Positions 1 through 7,290 of a stretch of 11,654 nucleotides of DNA are shown here, piece by piece. The DNA lies in assembly GCA_946621875.1 (NCBI GenBank), contig CAMOOX010000043.1, forward strand, positions 1 through 11,654, read 5' to 3'. Both the position numbers and the translations under genes were made by a program. Within the stretch, counting starts at the first letter, position 1. Every line of letters starts with the position of its first letter. Below the pieces are notes generated by a model. It ran no database searches. It was given only the letters and a program-made list of their open reading frames with translations, and was not told the origin of the DNA. The stretch comes from UBA1738 sp003453455. Its GTDB lineage: Bacteria > Bacillota > Clostridia > UBA1381.

Positions 1-293
1 CGCATAGCAGAGCCTGTCTCCAAAAAGTAAATTCCAAGTCTTTCTCCGCCCTTTGCGATATGCTTTGTTTCAACTCCGTATTTACGAAGTGCCGCAACAG
101 CCGCAGCACCTATTGGATTATCAGGCACTTTTGTGACAAATTCGGCATTATGCCCGTAATTTGCAAGAGATACCGCAACATTTGCCTCGCCGCCGCCATA
201 GTTTATATCAAACTCATCCGCCTGAATAATCTTTTCATTATTGGGAGTAGAAAGTCTTAACATTATCTCTCCCATTGTTACTACTTTTGCCAT
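1..293 (-). CDS. kdgK: 2-keto-3-deoxygluconate kinase (PfkB family), N-terminal part
   Basis: This enzyme phosphorylates 2-keto-3-deoxygluconate to KDPG with ATP in the cytoplasm. The frame is open from ATG at 293 to the window edge, giving 97 codons of a protein that is normally about 310-340 residues, so the C-terminal catalytic half is missing here. The visible part starts MAKVVTMGEIMLRLS and contains the PfkB N-terminal signature GGGEANVAVSLA (about residues 34-45). It then has FVTKVPDNPIG, LRKYGV and a GGERLGIYFLE stretch, which is the pattern of KDG kinases rather than fructokinase or ribokinase. The start is supported by GGAGG at 303-307 (nine-nt spacing), which lies inside the 3' end of eda. 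Only one base separates it from the eda stop, so the two are probably co-transcribed and translationally coupled. Another PfkB sugar kinase is possible, but the eda neighbour favours KDG. Confidence 0.88.
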   Translation of the reverse strand, partial: MAKVVTMGEIMLRLSTPNNEKIIQADEFDINYGGGEANVAVSLANYGHNAEFVTKVPDNPIGAAAVAALRKYGVETKHIAKGGERLGIYFLETGSAM

Positions 294-294
294 T

Positions 295-849
295 TTATTT
301 TTCCTCCATCTTTTCAAGTGCTTCTTTTACAAAGAAGCTTCCGCCTATTGCAGCTATTTTATCAAATGCTAAAAATTCATCAATATTACTTCTGTCAACT
401 CCGCCCGTTGGAATAAACTTAACCTGCGGGAAGGGTGCGGAAAGTGCTTTTAGCGCTTTTAGTCCGCCATACACATTTGCAGGGAAAAACTTAACGGTTG
501 TAATTCCAAGTTCTAACGCCTGCATAATCTCAGTAGGTGTTACACAACCGGGATAATATGGTATATTCTTTTCCTTACAATATTCTGCAACCTTAATCGA
601 AAGCCCCGGGGATACAATAAATTTTGCTCCCACTTCTATGGCATCGCGGCATTGCTCCTCATTTATAACAGTACCTGCACCGATTAACATATCGGGGTAT
701 TTTTCTGCCGCTATTTTAATAGCGTCCTTTGCACAAGCTGTGCGGAATGTTATTTCGGCGCAGTTTATTCCGTTTTTCTTTAATGCAGGAAGTATTTTAT
801 CAACTTCTGCAAGCTCCTTTATTACCACTACGGGCACAAATTTTTCCAT
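295..849 (-). CDS. eda: KDPG / KHG aldolase (2-dehydro-3-deoxyphosphogluconate aldolase)
   Basis: This class I aldolase splits KDPG into pyruvate and glyceraldehyde-3-phosphate, the last step of the Entner-Doudoroff and uronate routes. The protein is 184 aa and forms a TIM barrel. Visible family motifs are the catalytic glutamate in CAEITFRT (E32, with R36), GAGTV (57-61), the turn PGCVTPTEIMQA (100-111), the Schiff-base lysine in VKFFPA (K120), and the phosphate-binding FIPTGGV (145-151). The family is usually about 205-215 aa. This copy lacks most of the N-terminal helix that precedes the first strand and has a short C-terminus. An in-frame TAA at 871-873 and GAGGT at 857-861 show that the ATG at 849 is the true start, so the shortness is real. 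It is the first gene of an eda-kdgK unit with its own promoter just upstream. Confidence 0.93.
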   Translation of the reverse strand: MEKFVPVVVIKELAEVDKILPALKKNGINCAEITFRTACAKDAIKIAAEKYPDMLIGAGTVINEEQCRDAIEVGAKFIVSPGLSIKVAEYCKEKNIPYYPGCVTPTEIMQALELGITTVKFFPANVYGGLKALKALSAPFPQVKFIPTGGVDRSNIDEFLAFDKIAAIGGSFFVKEALEKMEEK

Positions 850-897
850 TCTTGTTACCTCTTTTCGTTTTTAGCATCATATTTTTTATACATGGAA

Positions 898-926
898 ATT
901 GTACCACTAAATACTTTAAAAATCAA
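898..926 (-). promoter_or_regulatory. SigA-type promoter of eda-kdgK
   Basis: On the minus strand, TTGATT (926-921) and TACAAT (903-898) are separated by exactly 17 bp. The -10 box lies about 49 nt upstream of the eda ATG. Both hexamers differ from consensus by only one or two bases. A direct-repeat element overlaps the spacer and the region upstream of -35. Confidence 0.82.
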
Positions 927-938
927 GACTAAATACTT
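906..938 (-). repeat. 11-bp direct repeat over the eda promoter (candidate operator)
   Basis: The minus-strand sequence AAGTATTTAGT occurs twice, at 938-928 and 916-906. Starts are 22 bp apart, about two helical turns, so both copies face the same side of the DNA. One copy sits just upstream of the -35 box and the other lies in the promoter spacer. This placement suits a repressor or activator that binds as a pair of protomers in tandem. The copies are exact, but I do not recognise the motif as the site of a named regulator, and no regulator gene is in the window. Confidence 0.55.
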
Positions 939-958
939 ATTTTTCCATTTTGCATTCA

Positions 959-997
959 CAGTTTTTTGACCGGTATGTTTCCTACATAATAAAACTG
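959..997. repeat. Nested inverted repeat between the GH13 gene and eda
   Basis: The outer arms CAGTTTT (959-965) and AAAACTG (991-997) are perfect complements. Inside them TATGT (974-978) and ACATA (984-988) form a second stem. It lies about 50 nt beyond the GH13 stop and upstream of the eda promoter. It could be part of the 3' end structure of the glycogen operon message or a protein site. No U-run follows it on the minus strand, so I do not call it a standard terminator. Confidence 0.35.
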
Positions 998-1023
998 CTA
1001 CATTATTCCTACGCCGCAGGCGG

Positions 1024-1046
1024 AGCTTTTATAAAAAGCTTTTTTT
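1024..1046 (+). terminator. Small hairpin with T-run, oriented for plus-strand transcription
   Basis: AGCTTTT (1024-1030) and AAAAGCT (1034-1040) form a perfect 7-bp stem with a 3-nt loop, followed by six T residues that run into the complement of the GH13 stop codon. A second short stem, CGCC/GGCG (1012-1022), sits beside it. The T-run is on the plus strand, so as an intrinsic terminator it would stop antisense transcription entering the GH13 gene. The minus-strand transcript could still fold the hairpin but would lack the U-tract. The stem is A/T-rich and short, so strength is uncertain. Confidence 0.35.
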
Positions 1047-2934
1047 AGGCAAAAAATACTTTTGCACAATTTTTCGGCATTTTGATATAGAAAATACCGT
1101 CTTTTGAAAAATGCTCCTCGTCATTATCCGATTTTAGCGAAAAAACACCGTATCGTGCACTGTCGAGTCGGATTTCAGTATTTTCTCCGAAGTTTACAAG
1201 GACAATAATTTTACTTCTCTTGTCAAACCTTATAAATCCGTAGCAATTTGCATACTTATAAACGGTTTCAAATTCACCGTTTTTCAAAACATCATTTTCA
1301 TTTCTTAGCGCAATTGCATACCGAAAATGCTCTAAAATATGCTGATTTTCATTGCCCCAAGGGTAACAGCACCTGCAAAACGGGTCAGCAAAACCTTGGG
1401 CGCCTGCCTCATCGCCGTAAAACACCGTAGGCACTCCGGGGAGGGTAAACTGCATTGTAACAAGACATTTGAGCTTTTCTACTGCCGTATTCAGTTCATC
1501 TCCAAATAGCCTTGATGACGCTTGTTCATCCTTACTGTCATAATATTTTGCGCCCAATACTGTCAGGATACGCGCCGTATCGTGAGTTGAAAGAAAGTTT
1601 AGTGCTGCATAAAATGCCGGTCGGGGATAGTTCTCTTTGAGGCTCATAATCCTACTGTCAAACCCATTTGCGTCCAGCCTTGAAAGCGCAAAATCAACCA
1701 TTGCATTTTTTAACGGATAATTCATAACCGAGTCAAGCTCGTCACCATAAAAGTATTCGCGAAGCTCATCATATGCGACCTTGTTTGACGCATCCTCCCA
1801 AACCTCGCCTATTATTACAGCATCGGGTTTTTCCTCCTTGACCGATTTTCTTAGAAGCTTTACAAAAAAATCAGGAAGTTCATCCGCAACATCTATTCTC
1901 CAACCGGATGCACCCTTTTTTATCCACCTTTTTACAACAGAATCCTTGTCTTTTAATATATAATCCTGATACTTTTCCGACGCCTCATTTACCTGCGGAA
2001 GAGTATCTATCCCCCACCAGCTCTCGTATTTATCGGGATAATCTATAAAATTAAACCACTCATAATATGGCGATTTTTTTGATTGGTACGCACCTAAACT
2101 GTCATATGTGCCATTTTTATTAAAATAGACGCTATCGCTGCCCGTATGATTGAAAACGCCGTCTAAAATGATGCGTATTCCCATATCCTCGGCCTTTTTG
2201 CAAAGCCTTACAAAATCCGTTTCGTTTCCCAACATATCATCAATTTCTTTGTAATTCCCCGTATCATAACGGTGATTTGAAAACGCTTTAAATATTGGGT
2301 TTAAGTATATACAGCTTATGCCGAGAGCTTTTAGATATGGGAGCTTTTTCTCAATTCCCGGAAGATTTCCGCCGAAAAAGTCATTTGCAAGATATTTTCC
2401 GCCGAACTGCTCCGCCTTATAATAAGGCACATCTCCCCAATTTCTTTTAATTATGTCACACCTTTTGCTCAAAAATTCTCCATTTTCTGCACCATTATAA
2501 AATCTGTCGGGAAAAATCTGATAGCACACGCTCTCGCGCCACCATTTTGGTGTCATATAAGCGCCGTCATATACCGTTATCTGATACTTATTATGTGGCA
2601 TTTCATCGTATTCCCTGCCAATGCCTCCCATGTTTTTATCATTATTGCCGTAAAAGAATGTAATCCCACCCGTACGCACTTCAAACCAATAATGAAAAAG
2701 GCACGGTTTTTGCGGCATAGTCAGGGTTACCTCATAAAAGTACACATTACAAGCCTCATAGACATAGTGCATATCAAAATACTGTATATTATCCTGCCTT
2801 TCGGTACCAACACGCACATATTCGGGAATTCCGGCATCAACAAGCGATATGCGTAAGGTGACGGTACTTCCCGCCATACTCGCTCCAAAGGGGGTTCTAT
2901 AAACCTGCGACTGCGAATTATGCTCTATTTTCAT
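1045..2934 (-). CDS. Cytoplasmic GH13 alpha-glucan hydrolase (neopullulanase / cyclomaltodextrinase / alpha-amylase type)
   Basis: This enzyme probably hydrolyses alpha-1,4 (and perhaps alpha-1,6) bonds in glycogen remnants or maltodextrins. The protein is 629 aa from ATG 2934. It has a beta-rich N-terminal domain of about 125 residues (CBM34-like), then a GH13 barrel opening with YQIFPDRFYNG (138-148), and a small C-terminal beta domain. Catalytic motifs are DGVFNH (258-263), GWRIDVADE with nucleophile D348, GEVWED with acid E377, and HDTAR with D452. LPQVN (312-316) resembles the MPKLN-type region of the neopullulanase/oligo-1,6-glucosidase side of GH13. There is no signal peptide, so it acts inside the cell. 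AAAGGAG lies 5 nt before ATG 2934. An in-frame TTG at 2952 would add six residues but places that Shine-Dalgarno inside the gene, so it is less likely. It is the last gene of the glgA-glgP operon. Exact specificity cannot be read from sequence. Confidence 0.87.
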   Translation of the reverse strand: MKIEHNSQSQVYRTPFGASMAGSTVTLRISLVDAGIPEYVRVGTERQDNIQYFDMHYVYEACNVYFYEVTLTMPQKPCLFHYWFEVRTGGITFFYGNNDKNMGGIGREYDEMPHNKYQITVYDGAYMTPKWWRESVCYQIFPDRFYNGAENGEFLSKRCDIIKRNWGDVPYYKAEQFGGKYLANDFFGGNLPGIEKKLPYLKALGISCIYLNPIFKAFSNHRYDTGNYKEIDDMLGNETDFVRLCKKAEDMGIRIILDGVFNHTGSDSVYFNKNGTYDSLGAYQSKKSPYYEWFNFIDYPDKYESWWGIDTLPQVNEASEKYQDYILKDKDSVVKRWIKKGASGWRIDVADELPDFFVKLLRKSVKEEKPDAVIIGEVWEDASNKVAYDELREYFYGDELDSVMNYPLKNAMVDFALSRLDANGFDSRIMSLKENYPRPAFYAALNFLSTHDTARILTVLGAKYYDSKDEQASSRLFGDELNTAVEKLKCLVTMQFTLPGVPTVFYGDEAGAQGFADPFCRCCYPWGNENQHILEHFRYAIALRNENDVLKNGEFETVYKYANCYGFIRFDKRSKIIVLVNFGENTEIRLDSARYGVFSLKSDNDEEHFSKDGIFYIKMPKNCAKVFFA

Positions 2935-2956
2935 ACTTGCTCCTTTAACCAAAATG

Positions 2957-2979
2957 AAGGACGCAAATAATGCGTCCTT
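2957..2979 (-). other. Perfect hairpin between glgP and the GH13 gene
   Basis: AAGGACGCA (2957-2965) and TGCGTCCTT (2971-2979) form a perfect 9-bp stem with a 5-nt loop. It lies 11 nt after the glgP stop and 22 nt before the GH13 start, just upstream of the GH13 Shine-Dalgarno. On the minus strand it is followed by CATTTTGG, a poor U-tract. It is therefore more likely a partial attenuator or an mRNA-stabilising or processing stem than a full terminator. No separate promoter is visible for the GH13 gene. Confidence 0.6.
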
Positions 2980-2990
2980 ATTTGATGACT

Positions 2991-5447
2991 TTATTTTATA
3001 GCTTTTAAATGCCAGATTTTATCGTTGTATTCTTTAATGGTTCTGTCTGATGAGAAGTATCCGCAAGAAGCCGTATTCATTATCGCCATATGCCACCATT
3101 TTTTCTTGTCATTATAGTCCTCTGAGATTTTGTCCTGAATGTTGCAGTACGCCTCAAAATCACGGATAACCATATATGTGTCGGGATATCCGTAATCACC
3201 AAAAAGCAAAGTTTGATAAAGGTCACGGAAAATCTGTGTATTTTCAGGCTCAATTTCACCTGAAATAAGCTGTTCCAAAGCCTTTCTCAATACCTGATTG
3301 GTGGAATAAATAGTCTTAACCTCATCTGAGTTGTTAAATTTCAGTCTTGCCGCAACCTCGTCTGCTTTAAGACCGAAAATATATATATTATCCTCTCCTA
3401 CCTGTTCCAGCATCTCAACATTTGCGCCGTCCAAAGTTCCGCAGGTAACCGCTCCGTTTAGCATAAATTTCATATTGCCTGTACCTGACGCTTCTTTTCC
3501 GGCTGTTGAAATCTGCTCAGAAATATCCGCAGCAGTTACAAGCAGTTCCGCTATTGAAACACCATAGTTTTCGATGAATATAACCTTGATTTTTCCGTCT
3601 ATTCTTGCGTCATTATTTATCATTTCCGCAACCGAATTTATAAGTTTTATAATAAGCTTTGCACGCTTATATCCCGGCGCTGCCTTTGCGCCAAAAATAT
3701 ATGTTTTTGGTGTGAAAGGCTTATCGGGATTTTCAATCAGCATATTGTACTGTGCAAGTATGTGCAAAACATTCATAAGCTGGCGCTTATACTCGTGCAA
3801 ACGCTTTGCCTGAACATCAAAGATAGAATCAGGATTTACATCTATGCCGTTATGCTTCTTAATATACTTTGCAAGTCGCACCTTATTATTATGCTTGATT
3901 TCGGCAAATTTTTCCTGAAATTCAGGGTCATCTGCATATTTTTTGATACCTTCCAGTTTTTTATAATCCTTAATCCAGCTATTACCTATTTTTGAGGAAA
4001 TGAGCTCTGTAAGTTCAGGATTACAGTTTGCAATCCAGCGTCTTAGAGTAATTCCGTTGGTTATAGCGTGAAATCTCTTGGTATCAAGTCTGTAATAATC
4101 AGCAAAAATATCGCTTGTCAAAATCTTTGTATGAAGTCCCGAAACACCGTTTACCGCAAAGCAGGTTGCAAGACAAAGATTTGCCATAAATACCTGATTA
4201 TCCGAAATAATTGCCATCCACTTTTGTTTTCCCCAATCATTCGGGTAAACCATTTGCAGATTTTCCATAAGCCTTCTGTTTATTTCCTGAACAATCATAG
4301 ATATTCTCGGCAAAATACGCTCAAACATATCAAGCGGCCACTTTTCAAGTGCTTCACTCATTACGGTATGGTTTGTGTATGCAAATGTACGCCTTGTGAT
4401 ATCCCAAGCCTCGTCCCAGCCAAGTCCCTTTTCGTCAACCAAAAGGCGCATAAGCTCAGGTATTGCAAGAGTAGGATGTGTGTCATTAATATGAATTACT
4501 GCCTTTTCCGGCAAATTTTTCCAATCATAGCCGTATCTGTCCTCATATTCGCGGAGTATCCATTGAAGCGTTGCCGAAACCAAGAAATACTGCTGTTTTA
4601 GCCTTAATTCCTTACCCTCGGTATGGTTATCCTCGGGATATAGTACCTTTGAAATTAGCTCTGCAAGCTGGCGCTCCTCGGTTGAGCGTATATAATCACC
4701 GCTGTTAAAGGCTTGCATATCCATAACATCAGGCGCTTTTGCCGACCAGAGGCGAAGTTTATTCACTATCTTTGAATCATACCCAACAAGCGGAACATCA
4801 TACGGAACCGCTATTATTGTGTGTGCATTTTCATAACGGAAAGAAAAGTGTCCGTCATTCCAATCGGTATGAACTTTTCCGCCGAACCTTACCGTTACCG
4901 CCTCCTCAGGTCTTGCGATTTCCCATGCATTTCCGTTTTCCAGCCATGTATCGGGAAGCTCTGTTTGAAATCCGTCAACTATTTTCTGGCGGAACAAACC
5001 GTATTCATATCTTATTGTGCATCCGTATGCCGGCAAATCCATTGTTGTCAAAGAGTCCATAAAGCAGGCTGCAAGCCTTCCAAGTCCGCCGTTTCCAAGT
5101 CCTGCGTCATTTTCAAGCTCCGCAATATCGGATATGTTATATCCAAGGGCAGCTATCGCATTTGTATATTCTTTTGTCTGCATTAGGTTTAACACATTAC
5201 TCGCAAAAAGTCTGCCCATCAAAAATTCAAAAGACAAATAATATAGCTTTTTTGAGCCCTCCTTTTTTACCTCTTTATGAGAAACAGCCCAGCGTGCCAT
5301 TATCTGGTCTCTTGCCGTTAAGGCACAGGCTGTATAAATCATTTTGGGCGTTGCGTCCTCAATAGTTTTGCCAAAATGACGGGCAACCTTTCCCTCAATT
5401 TCCTTTTTTAGCTCTGCTTCCTTTTGCGTCAGTTTTATTTTTTCCAT
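2991..5447 (-). CDS. glgP: Glycogen / maltodextrin phosphorylase (GT35)
   Basis: This PLP enzyme removes glucose units from the non-reducing ends of alpha-1,4 glucan with phosphate, giving glucose-1-phosphate in the cytoplasm. The protein is 818 aa, close to the 815 of E. coli GlgP. It shows the glycine-rich N-domain stretch GNGGLGRLAACF (118-129), HINDTHPTLAIPELMRLL (319-336), and VQAKRLHEYKRQ (545-556). The PLP-lysine signature EASGTGNMKFMLNG is at 652-665, with K660 as the Schiff-base residue. The start ATG 5447 gives the normal family N-terminus, and no later in-frame ATG precedes residue 36. The gene begins 53 nt inside the end of glgA. Its Shine-Dalgarno region (AGGAAAGG, then AAGAG) is encoded by lysine/glycine/glutamate codons of the glgA tail. 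Translation is therefore probably coupled to glgA, possibly by re-initiation. No regulatory site of its own is visible. Confidence 0.96.
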   Translation of the reverse strand: MEKIKLTQKEAELKKEIEGKVARHFGKTIEDATPKMIYTACALTARDQIMARWAVSHKEVKKEGSKKLYYLSFEFLMGRLFASNVLNLMQTKEYTNAIAALGYNISDIAELENDAGLGNGGLGRLAACFMDSLTTMDLPAYGCTIRYEYGLFRQKIVDGFQTELPDTWLENGNAWEIARPEEAVTVRFGGKVHTDWNDGHFSFRYENAHTIIAVPYDVPLVGYDSKIVNKLRLWSAKAPDVMDMQAFNSGDYIRSTEERQLAELISKVLYPEDNHTEGKELRLKQQYFLVSATLQWILREYEDRYGYDWKNLPEKAVIHINDTHPTLAIPELMRLLVDEKGLGWDEAWDITRRTFAYTNHTVMSEALEKWPLDMFERILPRISMIVQEINRRLMENLQMVYPNDWGKQKWMAIISDNQVFMANLCLATCFAVNGVSGLHTKILTSDIFADYYRLDTKRFHAITNGITLRRWIANCNPELTELISSKIGNSWIKDYKKLEGIKKYADDPEFQEKFAEIKHNNKVRLAKYIKKHNGIDVNPDSIFDVQAKRLHEYKRQLMNVLHILAQYNMLIENPDKPFTPKTYIFGAKAAPGYKRAKLIIKLINSVAEMINNDARIDGKIKVIFIENYGVSIAELLVTAADISEQISTAGKEASGTGNMKFMLNGAVTCGTLDGANVEMLEQVGEDNIYIFGLKADEVAARLKFNNSDEVKTIYSTNQVLRKALEQLISGEIEPENTQIFRDLYQTLLFGDYGYPDTYMVIRDFEAYCNIQDKISEDYNDKKKWWHMAIMNTASCGYFSSDRTIKEYNDKIWHLKAIK

Positions 5448-7152
5448 TACTGCTCTTTTCCTTTCCTGCCTTTTTATTTGTCACTTTCTTATCTTTGGGA
5501 ACCTTTGGTGCGGCCTTTTCAATGTCCTTTTTCAGCTCTTCAAGACGCTCCTTTTTTTCCTTTTCAGTAAGATTTTTTATGACTTTCTCATCTTTTGAAG
5601 ATGTTTCCTTTGCCCATACAGCCTCTGATGCGTCCTTATCCTGCTCAATCACTTTATCGAATGTTGAACTTCTTTTTTTAGGAGCCTTTTTCGGCTTTGA
5701 TACCTTCTTTTCCTCTTTTTGTATTCCCGTAATACTTCTGTATAAGTCAAGATACTTTTCTGCTGAAACAGACCACGAAAAATCCTGTTTCATTGCATTC
5801 TTTATGAGCTTTCCCCAAGCCTTGGGATTATCATAGTAGGTACGCATAGCATAATTTATCACATGGTACATATCCTCGGCGTTATATGCGCCGAAAGAAA
5901 AGCCCGTACCTTCGCCCGTAAATTCATTATATGGCGTAACGGTATCTTTAAGTCCGCCTGTTTCACGCACTATCGGAAGTGTGCCATAGCGCATAGCAAT
6001 AATTTGCGAAAGTCCGCACGGCTCAAAGCGTGACGGCATCAAAAATGCGTCACAGGCAGCATATATTTTATGTGAAAGTTCATTTGAAAAATATATATTT
6101 GCAGACATTCTGTCAGGGAATTTTCCCGCAAAATAGCGGAACATATTTTCATAGTTTTCATCGCCTGTACCGAGCACAACTATCTGATAACCGCCCTCTA
6201 AGAGCCGCTCCATAGCACAGGAAATAAGGTCAAAACCCTTTTGGTCGGTAAGCCTTGATACTATTCCTATCATAAATTTATCGGGGTTTACCTCCAAATT
6301 CAGTTCTTTTTGAAGTTCGGTTTTGTTGATTTTTTTATCTGCAATAGTGGTAATTGTATATTTTTTTGCTATCATTTCATCCGTTTCGGGATTCCAGTCG
6401 TCAGAAATACCGTTTACTATGCCGACAGTATCGCCGCATCTTGCACGCAAAAGCCCGTCAAGACCCTCGCCATACTCAGGCGACATTATCTCCTTTGCAT
6501 AGGTCTTTGAAACAGTAGAAATCTTGTTTGCATAAACAAGTCCGCCCTTTAATAAATTGGCGTCCTTATAGTATTCAAGTTTATCGCTCGTGAAGTAATA
6601 GTCGCCAATAGCCATGGCGTCCTTAATCTTTTCCAAATCCCAGCGTCCCTGGAACTTTAAGTTGTGTATAGTCATAACCGTCTTTATTCCACGGTAAAAC
6701 GGATTATCATAGAAGGTGTCCAAAAACACGGGGATAGGCGCAGTCTGCCAATCGTTACAGTTTATAACATCGGGTCTGAAATCAAGCGTCGGCAAAAGCG
6801 ACAGCACCGCCTTTGAGAAAAAAATAAATTTTTCACAGTCCAAATGTATAAAATCGTATGGCTTATCTCCGCCAAAATAGTACTCATTATCAACAAAATA
6901 ATAAGTAGTACCCTTATATTCCATAGAAAATACGCCGCAATACTGCCTTCTCCAACCGATATCTATATAGATATTGGTTATATATTGCATCATCTGCCTG
7001 TACTTTTGGTCAATACACCGATAAAGCGGCAATATTACCCTCACATCTTCACCTTTTTGCTTTAAGGTTATAGGAAGGGAACCTGCAACATCTCCAAGAC
7101 CTCCCGTTTTGACAAAAGGCGCAGCCTCAGACGCAGCATACAGAATTTTCAT
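5395..7152 (-). CDS. glgA: Glycogen synthase (GT5) with a lysine-rich C-terminal tail
   Basis: This enzyme adds glucose from ADP-glucose to alpha-1,4 glucan in the cytoplasm. The protein is 585 aa. Residues 1 to about 476 match a normal bacterial GlgA and line up with E. coli numbering. ADP-glucose-binding KTGGL is at 15-19, GIVNGI at 244-249, R300 and K305 lie in SRLTDQKG, E377 and C379 in FEPCGL, and ETGGLKDTV at 397-405. GAGGTGA at 7157-7163, 4 nt before the ATG, and a strong promoter confirm the start. Residues about 477-585 are an extra tail with roughly 30% lysine, many Glu/Asp/Ser, a likely helix at 527-548, and a basic end. Canonical family members stop near 477-480 aa, so this tail is unusual. 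It looks disordered and could bind a polyanion, a partner protein or the glycogen particle, but its function is unknown. The final 53 nt overlap glgP in another frame. Confidence 0.95.
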   Translation of the reverse strand: MKILYAASEAAPFVKTGGLGDVAGSLPITLKQKGEDVRVILPLYRCIDQKYRQMMQYITNIYIDIGWRRQYCGVFSMEYKGTTYYFVDNEYYFGGDKPYDFIHLDCEKFIFFSKAVLSLLPTLDFRPDVINCNDWQTAPIPVFLDTFYDNPFYRGIKTVMTIHNLKFQGRWDLEKIKDAMAIGDYYFTSDKLEYYKDANLLKGGLVYANKISTVSKTYAKEIMSPEYGEGLDGLLRARCGDTVGIVNGISDDWNPETDEMIAKKYTITTIADKKINKTELQKELNLEVNPDKFMIGIVSRLTDQKGFDLISCAMERLLEGGYQIVVLGTGDENYENMFRYFAGKFPDRMSANIYFSNELSHKIYAACDAFLMPSRFEPCGLSQIIAMRYGTLPIVRETGGLKDTVTPYNEFTGEGTGFSFGAYNAEDMYHVINYAMRTYYDNPKAWGKLIKNAMKQDFSWSVSAEKYLDLYRSITGIQKEEKKVSKPKKAPKKRSSTFDKVIEQDKDASEAVWAKETSSKDEKVIKNLTEKEKKERLEELKKDIEKAAPKVPKDKKVTNKKAGKEKSSNGKNKTDAKGSRAKKGN

Positions 7153-7173
7153 ATTATCACCTCACAGTACTAT

Positions 7174-7202
7174 ATGATACAACATTTTTACCTTTTTGTC
7201 AA
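7174..7202 (-). promoter_or_regulatory. SigA-type promoter of glgA-glgP-GH13
   Basis: On the minus strand a perfect -35 TTGACA (7202-7197) and TATCAT (7179-7174) are separated by 17 bp. The expected transcript start leaves a leader of only about 15 nt before the glgA ATG, too short for a riboswitch or attenuator. Control is therefore more likely by protein binding near the promoter. Confidence 0.85.
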
Positions 7203-7219
7203 TTAAATCACTATACTTA

Positions 7220-7247
7220 TGATTACACATTTTGCATAAAATAATCA
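7220..7247. promoter_or_regulatory. Interrupted dyad between divergent glgA and feoA promoters
   Basis: TGATTA (7220-7225) and TAATCA (7242-7247) are perfect inverted arms 16 bp apart. A second inverted pair, ATTTT/AAAAT around GCAT (7229-7242), lies inside but has a slightly different centre. The element is between the two -35 boxes (7197-7202 and 7257-7262), where a regulator could affect either operon. It does not clearly match a Fur box or a CcpA cre site, and A/T-rich DNA yields such dyads by chance. Confidence 0.3.
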
Positions 7248-7256
7248 AAGCTGTAA

Positions 7257-7290
7257 TTGACAAAATAAGCAAAAAATGCTAATGTATAAT
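7257..7290 (+). promoter_or_regulatory. Promoter region of feoA-feoB-dus
   Basis: TTGACA is at 7257-7262. With a 17-bp spacer it pairs with TAATGT (7280-7285), preceded by TG one base earlier as in extended -10 promoters. A perfect TATAAT (7285-7290) overlaps this, but at 22 bp from TTGACA it would need a weak -35 of its own. Either choice gives a start near 7292-7297 and a leader of about 30 nt. No convincing Fur or other iron box is visible. Confidence 0.65.

Noticed and set aside
850..960. CcpA cre site at the eda promoter
   Set aside because: No stretch fits the TGWAANCGNTNWCA pattern. The direct repeat is a different type of element.
2935..2952. Longer GH13 start at TTG 2952 (six extra residues)
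   Set aside because: The codon is TTG, and the AAAGGAG ribosome site would fall inside the gene. ATG 2934 has ideal 5-nt spacing from that site.
4068..4601. 177-codon open frame on the plus strand opposite glgP
   Set aside because: It has no recognisable domain, ribosome site or promoter and lies wholly opposite a well-conserved enzyme gene. It is a shadow frame.
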